A stretch of DNA of 64,000 nucleotides, from contig NZ_JAMXSS010000005.1 of the NCBI RefSeq assembly GCF_024124825.1, positions 33,828 to 97,827 of the forward strand, read 5' to 3'. The first letter of the stretch is position 1, and each line of letters begins with the position of its first letter. This document shows positions 51,298 through 62,468 of the stretch, piece by piece. Source of the stretch: Arthrobacter sp. H16F315. Its GTDB lineage: Bacteria > Actinomycetota > Actinomycetes > Actinomycetales > Micrococcaceae. Both the position numbers and the translations under genes were made by a program. The notes below the pieces were generated by a model that did no database searches, was not told the DNA's origin, and saw only the letters and a program-made list of their open reading frames with translations.

Positions 51298-51369
51298 TTG
51301 AGTTGAAGCTTCAACTAAAATAGCTTACATAAGATCCGTTATCGGCGTTAGAGTGGGACGAGTAGAAGT
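51298..51369. repeat. 72-bp direct repeat (copy B of the right boundary)
   Basis: Same element as 2234-2305. Together with 48375-48446 it shows the island in one uninterrupted piece, 48375-51369. Confidence 0.7.
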
Positions 51370-51405
51370 GGATGAGATAACTCGTCTCAACCTTGCGGAT
51401 CGAAA

Positions 51406-51654
51406 CTATTTGCCTGCTTGCTGCAGAGCAGTTCCGTCGAGCAACCGCACGTGGTCGTCGGCCAGACATTCGTAGATCAGCCCAGGGGGAATACGGGCGC
51501 TTATTTCGACCTTGTATGACCGAGGACAGTACCAGGTAACTAGTACCCCAGGCGGTTCGCCTGTAGGTATTTCCGCTACGAGCCGGTTCTGCCTTCCGAT
51601 TCCCGCGGAAATAGTTTTGACCAATTCATTGCCGCTGGGAGACATGGGCTTCAT
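51406..51654 (-). CDS. Small hypothetical protein (copy B)
   Basis: Same 82-aa gene as 2342-2590, identical product. Confidence 0.5.
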   Translation of the reverse strand: MKPMSPSGNELVKTISAGIGRQNRLVAEIPTGEPPGVLVTWYCPRSYKVEISARIPPGLIYECLADDHVRLLDGTALQQAGK

Positions 51655-51661
51655 GAGAGAG

Positions 51662-51898
51662 TCACAGCCGGTGGGGTCCTGAAGCCCCCTGGGTGACGGC
51701 GTCGTCCGGCCCTACGTCAAAACCCTCCGACCTCTCAAAGAGCCGCCGTGGTTCGGCCCCCTCTGAATCGAGCCACAGCACCCGGTCGTCCCCCGTAACG
51801 GCGTCGACAGTTCCGTGCCGTACGACTTCGCCGTGAAGCCGGATTACCACTCGTTGACCAACGAGGGGATGCCACGCGCGCTGCAAGTGAAATGCCAC
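51662..51898 (-). CDS. Small SH3-like hypothetical protein (copy B)
   Basis: Same 78-aa gene as 2598-2834, identical product. Confidence 0.5.
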   Translation of the reverse strand: MAFHLQRAWHPLVGQRVVIRLHGEVVRHGTVDAVTGDDRVLWLDSEGAEPRRLFERSEGFDVGPDDAVTQGASGPHRL

Positions 51899-51976
51899 TT
51901 ATGCCCTCACCTCTACCTGATGGACCCGTGCCCGGCCCCGGAGGGATTCACCCCGAGGCAAGTCACAGGACATGGA

Positions 51977-53092
51977 TTACACGGATACCAGGTCCTGCCA
52001 GGAGGCAAGCTCGAGCCCGTGGGCGTCGCTGACGGACTTGTGGGCGACCCTGCCTGCGGCCACATTGAGGCCTGCCGCAAGGACCGGATCCTGCGCCAGC
52101 GCGGTCTTGACACCCTTGTTCGCCAAAGCGACAGCGTAGGGGAGGGTGACGTTGGTGAGGGCATAGGTGGAGGTGTTTGGAACCGCCCCCGGCATGTTGG
52201 CCACACAGTAGAAAACGCAGTTGTGCACCTGGAAAGTAGGGGACTCATGCGTGGTGGGACGGCTGTCTTCGAAGCAGCCTCCCTGATCGACTGCGATGTC
52301 AACCAGCACACTTCCCGGTTTCATTCGGGAGACCAGTTCGTTACTGACAAGCTTGGGGGCTTTTGCCCCCGGAATGAGCACAGAGCCAATCACCAGGTCG
52401 GATTCGACTACTGAGCGTTCGATTTCATAGCCGTTGGAAGCCACTGTCTGGAGACGGCCCCCGTACTGGGCATCCAGTTCCCGCAACCGACTGACATTGA
52501 TGTCCAGGATGGTGACGTTCGCGCCCAGGCCCAGCGCCATGGCGGCGGCGTTGGTGCCTGCGACACCTGCACCGAGGACGGTCACCTTCGCCGGCCGCAC
52601 GCCCGGTACGCCGCCGAGCAGAACACCTTTGCCTCCTGCAGGTGCCATGAGTGAGTTCGCGCCCACCTGGACGGCGAGCCTGCCTGCCACCTCGCTCATA
52701 GGCGCAAGCAGGGGCAGGAACCGTCCGGTTTGAACGGTTTCGTAGGCGACGGCCGTGACGCCGGATGAAAGGAGGGCTTCGGTCAGATCAGGCTCAGCAG
52801 CCAGGTGGAGGTACGTGAAAAGTGTGAGACCCTGGCGAAAATGACGGTACTCCGCCGCTACAGGCTCCTTGACCTTGAGGACCATGTCTGCGCGGCCCCA
52901 GAGCGCGTCGATGTCCTGGACAATCTCAGCGCCGGCGAGCACATACTCCTGATCCAGAATGCCGGAGCCTTCACCCGCGCCGGTCTGGACGAGGATCTCG
53001 TGGCCGTTGGCCTTCAGCTCGTGCACGCCAGCAGCAGTGATGGCCACGCGGAACTCATTGTTTTTAATTTCTTTGGGAACGGAGATGATCAT
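51977..53092 (-). CDS. ald: Alanine dehydrogenase (copy B)
   Basis: Same gene as 2913-4028, 371 aa and intact. The divergent region again carries GTCCAATAC, at 53227-53235. Confidence 0.95.
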   Translation of the reverse strand: MIISVPKEIKNNEFRVAITAAGVHELKANGHEILVQTGAGEGSGILDQEYVLAGAEIVQDIDALWGRADMVLKVKEPVAAEYRHFRQGLTLFTYLHLAAEPDLTEALLSSGVTAVAYETVQTGRFLPLLAPMSEVAGRLAVQVGANSLMAPAGGKGVLLGGVPGVRPAKVTVLGAGVAGTNAAAMALGLGANVTILDINVSRLRELDAQYGGRLQTVASNGYEIERSVVESDLVIGSVLIPGAKAPKLVSNELVSRMKPGSVLVDIAVDQGGCFEDSRPTTHESPTFQVHNCVFYCVANMPGAVPNTSTYALTNVTLPYAVALANKGVKTALAQDPVLAAGLNVAAGRVAHKSVSDAHGLELASWQDLVSV

Positions 53093-53226
53093 GCCGATGC
53101 TTTCTGAGAGTGGAAAGTGGTTGGAAGACAACGACGGGTTCGGTGTCTCATGGCGTGTATCGCTCACCTCACCGTGAAAGATTGACGAGTCTTCAGGCGC
53201 TACTCTTCCACCTAGATTACGGCTCA

Positions 53227-53235
53227 GTCCAATAC
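53227..53235 (+). promoter_or_regulatory. Catabolic operator candidate 1 (copy B)
   Basis: Same GTCCAATAC word as 4163-4171. Confidence 0.55.
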
Positions 53236-53505
53236 CAAAGGGTCCTTGACTGATGTCAAACAAATCATCAATGAGGGCGGCGGGCGGCGGGAACGCTGCG
53301 ATCTGGCCATTTATGATTGGTTCCACATTAATTGTTTCAGGTTTGGTATTTGTTTGTCATCGATGCACAGAGGAAGCTGGTGTGGGGGGCAGCACATGCG
53401 CAGCGGACATGGGCCGTTCTACAACGCAGTCGCGTTCTATGCCTGCTCGTGGGGAAGCTAGTGCCAGCCGCGCTGAGCTGCACGCCAATATCTATAGGAG
53501 AAGAA

Positions 53506-54762
53506 ATGTCAAGACAGCAGGCTCTGTGGAGCGCCCAAGCTCACATGCCAACCGTGCTCGCCAACGAACCAACGGTGATTGTCGAGGCCCATGGGGCTTA
53601 TATCACGACTGACAAAGGCGAACGTTACCTCGATGGGGCTGGCGGGCTTTGGTATGCCAACGTGGGCCACGGCCGTGAGGAAATCGCCGAGGTGGCAGCG
53701 GCGCAGATGAAAAAGTTGGAAACCTGGCACGTATTCGGCCGTTACCTCAACGACCGCGCAGTTGAACTGGCAGAAAAGATCGCAGCTCTTGCGCCTATCG
53801 TCGACCCGAAGGTCATCCTCACGAGTGGTGGGTCCGATTCCGTCGACATGGCATTGAAACTGGCCCGGCGGCACTGGCAGTTGCAAGAGAAGTTTGAAAA
53901 GTTGACTATCGTCAGCCGGCACAACAGCTATCACGGTCTTCATGCCTTTGGGACCAGCGTCGCGGGCCTCGAATTCAATAGGGTTGGCCATGGACCCGGT
54001 CCGCTCATCCCAGACACACTCCTCGTTGATCCCTTCGACATCGACCTGGTTGAGAAAACCATCCGGGATTTCGGCGGCGAACGCATTGCCGCTTTCATCG
54101 CAGAGCCAGTAATGGGCACAGGCGGTCTTGTGCCTCCACCAGCCGGCTACTTTAAAAGGATCAAGGAACTCGCGGCGGAGTATGACTTCTTGGTTGTGGC
54201 CGATGAAGTGATTACCGGATTCGGGCGTCTCGGTACATGGTTCGCATCCGAGCGATTCGATATTCAGCCCGACATGATCACCTTTGCCAAGGGCATCACG
54301 TCCGGTTACATGCCGCTGGGCGGCGTGCTCGTCGCCCCGAAGATTTGGAAGCAGTTCTTCGAGGGTCAGGACGCTCCGATTCTGCATCAGGGGCTCACCT
54401 ATTCCGGCCACGCCACGGCTGCGGCCGTTGCGCTCAAGAACCTTGAAATCCTTGAACGGGAGGATCTTCTCGGACGGGTCCGTTCGCTCGAACCCATCCT
54501 GGCCCAGGAGTTGGAGTCGCTCCGCGGCACCCCGGGCGTCCAGGACGTTCGCTACGTTGGCCTGATGGGCGGCGTTGATCTTGCACCCGGTATCTCCGGC
54601 GTAGAAGTGGTGGCGGAGATGGAACGCCGCGGTGTCCACCTGAGGAACCTTCCGAATGACATCCTCATGATCTCACCTCCGTTTATCGTGACGCAGGACG
54701 AGCTCAGGCTCATTGTGAGCACTATTCGCGACTCGCTTTCCACAGTCCTGAGTCGGCACTGA
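53506..54762 (+). CDS. Class III omega-aminotransferase (copy B)
   Basis: Same gene as 4443-5699, 418 aa and intact, with the PLP lysine at residue 262. The 1-bp G-run difference lies upstream and does not affect the coding region. Confidence 0.88.
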   Translation: MSRQQALWSAQAHMPTVLANEPTVIVEAHGAYITTDKGERYLDGAGGLWYANVGHGREEIAEVAAAQMKKLETWHVFGRYLNDRAVELAEKIAALAPIVDPKVILTSGGSDSVDMALKLARRHWQLQEKFEKLTIVSRHNSYHGLHAFGTSVAGLEFNRVGHGPGPLIPDTLLVDPFDIDLVEKTIRDFGGERIAAFIAEPVMGTGGLVPPPAGYFKRIKELAAEYDFLVVADEVITGFGRLGTWFASERFDIQPDMITFAKGITSGYMPLGGVLVAPKIWKQFFEGQDAPILHQGLTYSGHATAAAVALKNLEILEREDLLGRVRSLEPILAQELESLRGTPGVQDVRYVGLMGGVDLAPGISGVEVVAEMERRGVHLRNLPNDILMISPPFIVTQDELRLIVSTIRDSLSTVLSRH

Positions 54763-54775
54763 TTCTGGGGAATTC

Positions 54776-54807
54776 CCCTAGGCCAACCTAGCCAGGTTGG
54801 CCTAGGG
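54776..54807. terminator. Perfect hairpin after the aminotransferase gene (copy B)
   Basis: Same hairpin as 5713-5744. Confidence 0.6.
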
Positions 54808-54968
54808 CCTCGCGCACTAAGGCCCCGTTTCAAGCATCAGGACTTGCGTGCCAGTGGTACCGCAGCCAGTAATAAGGGGCCCGGAAACCTGTGGAAAATA
54901 TCGCTGCCACAACCTGCCTTCGATCATTGTCAGATTAACCGCACATTTACTTCAAGGGAGAAGTTTCG

Positions 54969-56291
54969 TTGATACCACCTCAGAAGAAGGGGTCTGGCGC
55001 TCGTCGGGCCGCCTTAGGCTCATTTATAGGTACCACCGTAGAATGGTATGACTTTTACGTATATTCCACTGCGGCAGCCCTCGTGTTCGGGACGGTCTTT
55101 TTCCCCGATACAGGGGATAGGCTGACCGGCATCGTAGCTTCTTTTGCCACCTTGGCTGTTGGGTTTTTCGCGCGGCCCTTGGGGGGAATCGTTTTCGGCC
55201 ACATTGGAGATCGCTTTGGCCGGAAGAACACCCTCGTAATCACCCTGACGATGATGGGCATCGCCACCCTTCTGATCGGTTTCCTGCCTACTTATGCTCA
55301 GGTAGGTTCGTTGGCCCCTGTACTGCTTGTCATCCTGCGCTTCATCCAGGGATTGGCTGTAGGAGGCGAATGGGGTGGGGCAGTACTGATGGCAGTCGAG
55401 CACGCTCCGGAAGAAAAGAAAACCTTCTACGGAGGCATCGTCCAAGCAGGCAACCCTGCAGGCGCCCTGCTCGCCACCGGGGCATTCAGCATTCTGACGT
55501 TGAACGGCAAAGAGTTCCTGCTCGAGTGGGGGTGGCGCCTGCCATTCCTCGCTTCCGCCCTGCTAATTCTGGTCGGAATTCTTATTCGCATTGGTGTCCA
55601 GGAATCCCCGGTCTACGAGAAAGCAGAACGGAGCAATGCCACCGGCCAGCAAAAATCGCCACTCCGGGAAGCGGTCGGCAAGAACTGGCGCACGATCCTC
55701 CTGGGGATTGGAACTCTGCCGGCGGTTATCGGTGGCTAATACCTTGTAACTACCTTCGTTACGGCATATGCCACAGGACCGGAGATCGGTGCCTCAGAGA
55801 CATTGATCCTGAGCGCACTGTCTGCCGCCTCCCTTGTTGAACTTGCGTTCACCTTCATCGCCGCACATTTCGGAGACCGATTTGGAAGAATCCGGGTTGT
55901 AAAATTTGGGGTTATCGGCATGGCGATCTTGGCGGTACCGCAGTTTCTCGTCTTCGACTGGGGAAATGAAACCGCGATCTTTGCCGTGTTTATACTCATG
56001 CGTGTCGCGATATCCAGTATTTACGGGCCCGCAGCCACCATGCTGGCCCAAATGTTTCCGCCAACTGCGCGCTACACGAGTGTTTCGCTTTCCTATCAAA
56101 CGGCTGGTGCAATCTTCGGTGGACTTTCACCTCTCGTCTCGGCGATGCTGCTCCAGGCAACCGGGAGTATCTGGCCGGTTATCTTGTTGCTGCTTGCGAT
56201 GTGCGCACTCAACTTCATTTGTGTAGCAGTTGCGCCGCAGAGGAACGATGCGGAAGACCTTGCCCGAGAAGTCGAACCAGCACACCAGTAA
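54969..56291 (+). pseudogene. MFS transporter with in-frame TAA (copy B)
   Basis: Same locus as 5906-7229, but without the extra C, so one frame runs from TTG 54969 to 56291 and is broken only by TAA at 55737-55739, after residue 256. Reading through gives a normal MHS-type transporter of about 440 aa. This copy is the better guide to the true sequence. The stop codon is shared by both copies and may be genuine. Confidence 0.85.
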
Positions 56292-56358
56292 CCAATCTCG
56301 GCCGTGGATCGGTGGTTTTGTTCCTAGTGACAGCCCCGTATTGAGGCACGGATAAATG

Positions 56359-56390
56359 GGGCCCGCGGTCTGCACGGTGACCGCGGGCCC
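56359..56390. terminator. GC-rich hairpin after the MFS gene (copy B)
   Basis: Same hairpin as 7297-7328. The following 56391-57015 has no convincing gene, as in copy A. Confidence 0.5.
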
Positions 56391-57015
56391 TCGCCAGTGC
56401 ACTCGAACAGTCGCTGCGGATGTGGCGGCCGCTTTTCCAAGTGGCCGCCACTCCCATGCACCAGCCCATCATGGAATCGTGGACCGCAATCGCGACGCGG
56501 TCCCCGCCAAGCTAAGCCAACGCAACCCCGACGAGCTATCCGAAGCCATCCCCTGTTGGACGCATTCCACGACCCGAAATGGGGCCCTTCGCAGTTAAGC
56601 ATGGTTGGGCTGGAGGCCCGGCAGAGGCACTGGCGGTCGGTGTTGTTTAGACCGAAGACCGGGCCACCGGGGCGCGGAGAACGTGGCCTTGGAAGTTGCC
56701 GTTTCGTATTTGGCCGTGTTGACCGGGAGGTGCGCCCGGGCTTGCAGAGCCGTAGATCGTCCGCGCCGCAGGCCCATTCCGGTGGCGGACGGTGTGCCTG
56801 CGGCGCGGATGATCTGCAGCGGGACGAACCCGCCCGGAACTCCCCTTGGCGTACCGGGAGCACGTCGCGAAAGGACCACGGACCCTGAACAACCCGAAGG
56901 ACAGACCGATGACCACTAATTCCTCCCGTCTGCCCCTCACCGCCACCTACCGGGGCGCCGGAAGGAAGCGTTCGCGCACCCATCGCGGGACGAGTCCCAA
57001 GCCCTGATCCAACCG

Positions 57016-57240
57016 TTGATCCTCGAAATTTCCGGCAGGATCAGCCGCCGGGTTGCGCTCCTGGAGGCGTCATCGAGTGACCCGGCTCAAGGCTCCGAGG
57101 ACCTGGCCGCCCTCGCATGGATCCGGCAATCCCTAGAAGATATTGAAGCCACCATCCTTGGACTGTCGGAAGCAAATCGCCGCCGTTCTCCAGCGTCCCC
57201 GAATCCGGCCCCTTCTTCTGCCGGAAGCCTGGTCTCCTAA
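57016..57240 (+). CDS. Small hypothetical protein (copy B)
   Basis: Same 74-aa frame as 7954-8178. Confidence 0.4.
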   Translation: MILEISGRISRRVALLEASSSDPAQGSEDLAALAWIRQSLEDIEATILGLSEANRRRSPASPNPAPSSAGSLVS

Positions 57241-57374
57241 GTTCCGCCGGACCGGCCGCCCGCCTGGATTTCAGCCCGGACCATGCCGGCAGGCTGCCGC
57301 TCCTCCCCACGACGCCAGAACATCTGGCGTGTCCGAAGTACTCATCACCGCCCTGAGAATAAGGACTCATCACC

Positions 57375-57593
57375 ATGCACGCACCACCCGAACGTCTCCT
57401 CATCGCCGTCCACACCCGAAAAGAACTGGACGCCGCCCTGGATAAAGCGGTGGATTTCCTGAAGCCGGCGGCGGTAGCTGAACAAGTCGGCATCTCTGTC
57501 ACGCGGCTGGCACCGGGCCGCTATGAAGCGCGCCTGGACAGCAACGTTCCCCCGGGCGTGACACTCGAAAAGTGGGGGAACGAGCCGCGATGA
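57375..57593 (+). CDS. Small hypothetical protein (copy B)
   Basis: Same 72-aa gene as 8313-8531, overlapping the next gene as ATGA. Confidence 0.5.
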   Translation: MHAPPERLLIAVHTRKELDAALDKAVDFLKPAAVAEQVGISVTRLAPGRYEARLDSNVPPGVTLEKWGNEPR

Positions 57594-58021
57594 ACGGACG
57601 GCAGAGGGATCTCTCCGGCGCGCCGGCCGGCAGCGTGTTTAATCTGCTCTGTCCCGCTGCCCGCCGGGCCGGGTGCTCGCTGCGCACGGCGGCTCTGAAC
57701 GCCGGGCCGGGGAGAACCGGGTTGAAAGAGTCGCTGACGGAATGCGAAATCGACATCTTCCTGTCCCTGGTCCGCGGCGACCGCGTCGTTGTGAGGGATC
57801 ACGAAACCGGGGCACTGTGGGGCGGCTGGATTGACATGACGTTTTCCGACCACGGATTCATCTGGGTGATCACCGACGTCGGTGAGCGGAAGCTGCTCGA
57901 CATCGGCGTGCACACGCTCTGGCGGCCGGAGGAGTCCGGAGCGTGTGGCAGCGTTCGCCGGGAAGCCGGTCGCCTTGAGGACGACAGGGCTCTGACCACT
58001 GACATCAGCCCCGGCAACTAG
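57590..58021 (+). CDS. Hypothetical SH3-like protein (copy B)
   Basis: Same 143-aa gene as 8528-8959. Confidence 0.5.
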   Translation: MNGRQRDLSGAPAGSVFNLLCPAARRAGCSLRTAALNAGPGRTGLKESLTECEIDIFLSLVRGDRVVVRDHETGALWGGWIDMTFSDHGFIWVITDVGERKLLDIGVHTLWRPEESGACGSVRREAGRLEDDRALTTDISPGN

Positions 58022-58086
58022 AATACGGTGCTGAGCCTGTTCCTTGCCCGGTCCAAGAGCGTGTTCCCGGCCCGCAGGAGCAGCCG

Positions 58087-58567
58087 CTGCCGGAGGCCAT
58101 CACCACCGTGTGGGAACCCGCCGTGGTCCAGACCTGCATTGTTCACCTGATCCGCAACACCTTCCGCTATGCTGCCCGGCAGTACTGGGATGAAATGTCC
58201 CGGGATCTGCGCCCGGTCTACACCGCGCCCTCCGAAGCCGCGGCGAAGGAACGCTTCGGGGAGTTTTCCGGCAAATGGGGCAGGCAGTACCCGGCGATCA
58301 CCCGGCTGTGGGAAACGCCTGGAGCGAGTTCGTGCCGTTCCTGGACTACGACGTGGAAATCCGCCGGGTCATCTGCAGCACCAACGCCATCGAATCCGTC
58401 AACGCCCGCTACCGGCGCGCGGTCCGGGCCCGGGGACATTTCCCCACCGGGTAGGAGGCCCTGAAATGCCCCTACCTGGCCACCCGGGCACTGGACCCCA
58501 CCGGCAAAGGCAGGGCACGATGGGCCACACGATGGAAGCCGGCACTGAACGCCTTCGCTTTTCCCCT
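58087..58567 (+). pseudogene. IS256-family transposase remnant (copy B)
   Basis: Same remnant as 9025-9505. It carries the same frameshift and TAG, which shows that these lesions are fixed rather than read errors. Confidence 0.85.
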
Positions 58568-58665
58568 TCGAAGGAAGAATCAACTAAATGCCAACCGCGG
58601 ATCCACCGTTAAACAGACACTCCCGAGTTCACCGACCCCATAGTAGAAATATGGCAGGCGAACAC

Positions 58666-59571
58666 TTAGGCTCCCGGCAGTTCTTGAGGCAAAACCTCTT
58701 CCGCCAGGCTGAGGATGGTTTTGAGTCCGGGATTTTGCGAGTCCGTCTTCCAAGCCATCCGTAGTTGTACGCCGTCGATCTCGTCGGAAACAGGGATGAA
58801 TGAAACTCCATGGTGATCGGTATTCTCCGCCACGGAGGAGATGGTGAGCATTGTCCCTACCTCTGCTGAGACAAGCGCCAGTCCGGTGTACGAGTCCGGG
58901 GCTTCTTGAACAATGCGGGGCTCGAATCCCGCTGCATGGCAGAGGCGGAAAAGGCGGTCCGTGAGGACCGACCCGGGATGGGCTGGCAGGACGACGAACG
59001 GCTCGTCTTCGAAGGCCGAGACTGGGGTGCTGTGCCTGCCTGCGAGGGGATGGTTTTTGGGCACGGCGAGCATAAGTTGCTCGTTGACCAGAACTCGCGT
59101 CTCGATGCCTGCGGGAATGTGATCCCAGCGGCCAATACCGATGTCCACCTCGCCCGTCAGAACGCGGGACATGGCAGGCTGTGCGTAGTTTTGGCTGGAG
59201 AGTTCGAGCACGAGGCCGGGAAGCCGGGAGCGTGCGGCGCGAGCGAGGCGGCCGACCATCACGTGGGTGGAAGCACCCGCGAAGGCAATCCTCACGCGGC
59301 CGGCTTCTCCACGGCCGGCCGCGGCGACGTCCTGCTTGACTCGTTCCACCTCTGCAAGTATCCGTTGGGCGGGGCCAATAAGCGCTTCGCCTGCTGCCGT
59401 AAGACTGACCGAGCGGGTACTGCGTTTAAATAGTTCAGCGCCAAGTTCATGCTCGAATGCTTTTATCACGCGGCTAACCGGGGGCTGAGCCATATGGAGC
59501 CGGCTGGCGGCTCGCCCGAAATGTAGTTCCGTGGCGACCGCCAAGAATATTTTGAAGTCCTTGATCTCCAT
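58666..59571 (-). CDS. LysR-type regulator (copy B)
   Basis: Same 301-aa gene as 9604-10509, intact. Confidence 0.9.
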   Translation of the reverse strand: MEIKDFKIFLAVATELHFGRAASRLHMAQPPVSRVIKAFEHELGAELFKRSTRSVSLTAAGEALIGPAQRILAEVERVKQDVAAAGRGEAGRVRIAFAGASTHVMVGRLARAARSRLPGLVLELSSQNYAQPAMSRVLTGEVDIGIGRWDHIPAGIETRVLVNEQLMLAVPKNHPLAGRHSTPVSAFEDEPFVVLPAHPGSVLTDRLFRLCHAAGFEPRIVQEAPDSYTGLALVSAEVGTMLTISSVAENTDHHGVSFIPVSDEIDGVQLRMAWKTDSQNPGLKTILSLAEEVLPQELPGA

Positions 59572-59772
59572 GGCCTCATTATATCTGGATCAAGTAACAT
59601 TGCTCCCCTCATCTATGACAAATGAATTATGGCTTTCAGGCTCCTCTTCCCGGCCCCGATGAGGCTAGACCGGTCACTTCATCAAGCACTAGCACTGAGG
59701 GATGGCGTCGGCTCGTTCCTTCCGCGCCTCTGGAGTACGAGCTGGACAAGGTCACCAGGCTGAGAAGCCAAG

Positions 59773-59809
59773 AAAGCACGGCCGTCCCGTCGGACGACCG
59801 TGCTTTTTT
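59773..59809. terminator. Bidirectional terminator (copy B)
   Basis: Same hairpin and T-run as 10711-10747. Confidence 0.75.
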
Positions 59810-59847
59810 GTTACTACAAGCCCCGCCGGAAGCGCGGCCGGAACAGG

Positions 59848-61047
59848 TCAGGAGAAGGCCGAGATGCCGGTGATCTCACGCCCCAGGATCAGGGACTGGA
59901 TGGAATCGGTGCCTTCGTAGGTGTGGACCACTTCCATGTCGGTCAGGTGGCGGGCCACATGGTGCTCCAGCAGGATTCCGTTGCCGCCGAACATGTCCCG
60001 GGCATCCCGGCACAGCGTCCGTGCCTTGTCCCCGGTGAACATCTTGGCCAGGGAAGCCTGCTCATTGCTGAGCCGGCCCTCGTCCTGAAGCGCCGCGGTG
60101 CGGAAGCAGATCAGCTGCATGGCGGTGAGGTCCGCGAGCATGTTGGCGAGTTTATTCTGCACGAGCTGGTAGCTGGCAATCGGGCGGCCGAACTGGACCC
60201 GTTCCCGGGCGTATCTGACCGCCATCTCGTAGGCGGCGGTGGCATGGCCGAGCGATTCCCAGGCCACGGTGCTGCGGGTGGTGTTGAGCACCGCTCCGAC
60301 GTCGCGGAAGGACCGGGAATTGGCCAGCAGGTTTTCTGCGGGGATCCGCAGGCCGTCGATCTCGATCTGTGCCTGCTGGACGGCCCGCTTTGCCATCTTT
60401 CCCGTGATGGCCTCGGCGTGGTACCCGGCGGGGTAGCTGCCGTCGTCGTTCTTTTCCAAAACGAACGCCTTCACCTTCGCATCGGCGGTGTCCCGGGCCC
60501 AGATGATGACGAGGTCCGCCACATGGCCCAGCCCGATCCAGCGTTTGGAGCCGTTGATGACGTAGTGGTCGCCGTCCCGGCGCGCGGAGGTTTCCAGGGC
60601 CACGGAGTCGGAGCCGTGCTCCGGTTCCGTCAGTGCGAAGGCGCCCAGCTTTTCCAGTTTGGCCATCGCCGGGAGCCAGCGTTGCTTCTGCTCGCCGCTG
60701 CCGAGCAGGTTGATGCTGCCCATCGCCAGTCCCGAATGGACGGCGTTGAAGGTGTTGATGCTGCCGTCACCGCGGGAGAGTTCCATCGCGACGAGGCCGG
60801 TCTGCAGCCGGGTCAGGCCCGGGCAGCCATAGCCCTGGATCGCTGTGCCGATGATTCCCAGCTCCGCGAACTTGGGCACCAGCTGATACGGGAAGTCCGC
60901 CTTCTCCCAGTATTCGTTGATGACGGGGGTGACGTCTTGTTCGACGAAGGAACGGACACGGGCGATCAGTGCCCGGTCGGTGTCATTGAGGTAGTCGTCC
61001 ACTACATAGAAATCGGAATTGACGGACAGGTCCGTGGCGGCGGTCAT
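59848..61047 (-). CDS. Acyl-CoA dehydrogenase, glutaryl-CoA dehydrogenase-like (copy B)
   Basis: Same 399-aa gene as 10786-11985, intact. Confidence 0.92.
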   Translation of the reverse strand: MTAATDLSVNSDFYVVDDYLNDTDRALIARVRSFVEQDVTPVINEYWEKADFPYQLVPKFAELGIIGTAIQGYGCPGLTRLQTGLVAMELSRGDGSINTFNAVHSGLAMGSINLLGSGEQKQRWLPAMAKLEKLGAFALTEPEHGSDSVALETSARRDGDHYVINGSKRWIGLGHVADLVIIWARDTADAKVKAFVLEKNDDGSYPAGYHAEAITGKMAKRAVQQAQIEIDGLRIPAENLLANSRSFRDVGAVLNTTRSTVAWESLGHATAAYEMAVRYARERVQFGRPIASYQLVQNKLANMLADLTAMQLICFRTAALQDEGRLSNEQASLAKMFTGDKARTLCRDARDMFGGNGILLEHHVARHLTDMEVVHTYEGTDSIQSLILGREITGISAFS

Positions 61048-62294
61048 CAGTGCTCCTCAGGGGATCGTGTGGGAGTGCCGGCAAGGGCGCCGGCCAAAAC
61101 GGGCTCGTCCGCGCCGAGCCAGGCCCGGACCAGCCCGGCGCCGCTGTCCAGATCGGGCGGGGTGAGGTCGTAGCTCACGGGGGTCTTGGACAGCCGGATG
61201 GGGTTGCGCACCCCGGGCTGCGTGCCCTCTCCGTGCCCTACCGTCACGACGGGCTCCAGACCGATCCGCTCGGCGAATGCGATCCCGGCGTGCAGGTCCT
61301 GGATCGGTGCGCACGGGAGCTTCGCGTCGGTGAGGATGTCGAACCATTCGGAGGCGGTCCGGGTCGAGAGGCATTCCACCAGGAGCGGCCGCAGTTCCGT
61401 GCGGTTGGTGCTGCGCAGCGGTGCCTGCTCGAAACGCGGATCCACGGCCAGTTCCGGCCGGCCGATGGTGGCGCAGAAGGTGCGGTACTGGGCGTCGTTG
61501 CCAATGGCGATGACCAGCTTCCCGTCGCCGGTGTCGAAAGGCTCGTAGGGGTAGATGCTCGGATGCTCGTTGCCCAGCCGGGCCGGGGCAACCCCGCCCA
61601 GCACCACGGCTGCGGTCTGGTTCACCATGCCGGAGAGTGCGGAGGACATCAGGTTCATTTCCACCAGCTGGCCTTCCCCGATGCGGTCCCGGTGCCGCAG
61701 GGCAGCGAGGATGCCGATGCAGGCATGCAGGCCGGTGATGACGTCGAACACCGCAACTCCGGAACGGAAGGGCTCGGTGTCCGGCGCTCCGGTGAGGTCC
61801 ATCAGCCCGGACAGCGCCTGGATCAGCAGGTCGTAGCCTGGGAGCTGTGCACCGCCGGTGGTCCCGAAGCCGGTGATTGAGGCGTAGACCACGTCCTTGT
61901 TGGTGGCCGCGACGGTGTCATAGTCCAGGCCGTAGCGCACCAAGTCACCCGGTTTGAAGTTTTCCACCACGACGTCGGCCCGTTCCGCAATGCGCTGGGC
62001 GGTCCTGCGGTCGTCCGCATCACGGAGATCGAGCTTGATCGAGGTCTTATTGCGGTTGATCGAGAGGAAGTAGGTCGAGTCATCGCCGCGGGTGGGCGGG
62101 CGCCACGCCCGGGTCTCGTCCCCGGCCGGGCTCTCGATCTTGATCACGGTCGCCCCGAGATCGGCCAGCAGCATGGTGCAGTACGGTCCGGCCAGCACCC
62201 TGCCGAAATCTGCGATCAGGATGCCGCTGAGCGGGCCATCTGAACTGCGGCCGAATACCGACCTCTCAGCGGTGGCGGAGTGTTGGCTGTCCAT
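61047..62294 (-). CDS. CaiB/BaiF CoA-transferase (copy B)
   Basis: Same 415-aa gene as 11985-13232, catalytic Asp155 present. Confidence 0.9.
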   Translation of the reverse strand: MDSQHSATAERSVFGRSSDGPLSGILIADFGRVLAGPYCTMLLADLGATVIKIESPAGDETRAWRPPTRGDDSTYFLSINRNKTSIKLDLRDADDRRTAQRIAERADVVVENFKPGDLVRYGLDYDTVAATNKDVVYASITGFGTTGGAQLPGYDLLIQALSGLMDLTGAPDTEPFRSGVAVFDVITGLHACIGILAALRHRDRIGEGQLVEMNLMSSALSGMVNQTAAVVLGGVAPARLGNEHPSIYPYEPFDTGDGKLVIAIGNDAQYRTFCATIGRPELAVDPRFEQAPLRSTNRTELRPLLVECLSTRTASEWFDILTDAKLPCAPIQDLHAGIAFAERIGLEPVVTVGHGEGTQPGVRNPIRLSKTPVSYDLTPPDLDSGAGLVRAWLGADEPVLAGALAGTPTRSPEEH

Positions 62295-62352
62295 CAATGG
62301 GCTCCTCGCATAGTGTTCTCTTCCTCCACCATGACGGACCGCATTGCTATCC

Positions 62353-62361
62353 GTCCAATAC
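62353..62361 (+). promoter_or_regulatory. Catabolic operator candidate 2 (copy B)
   Basis: Same GTCCAATAC word as 13291-13299. Confidence 0.55.
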
Positions 62362-62468
62362 CTATTGATGGCGGTTTTATTGCACGACAGACATAATTGG
62401 CCGGATCAACAACAGAGCGCGCTTACCTGGCCATACTGACATCACGCTCGGTTGCTTGGGCTCACTGT

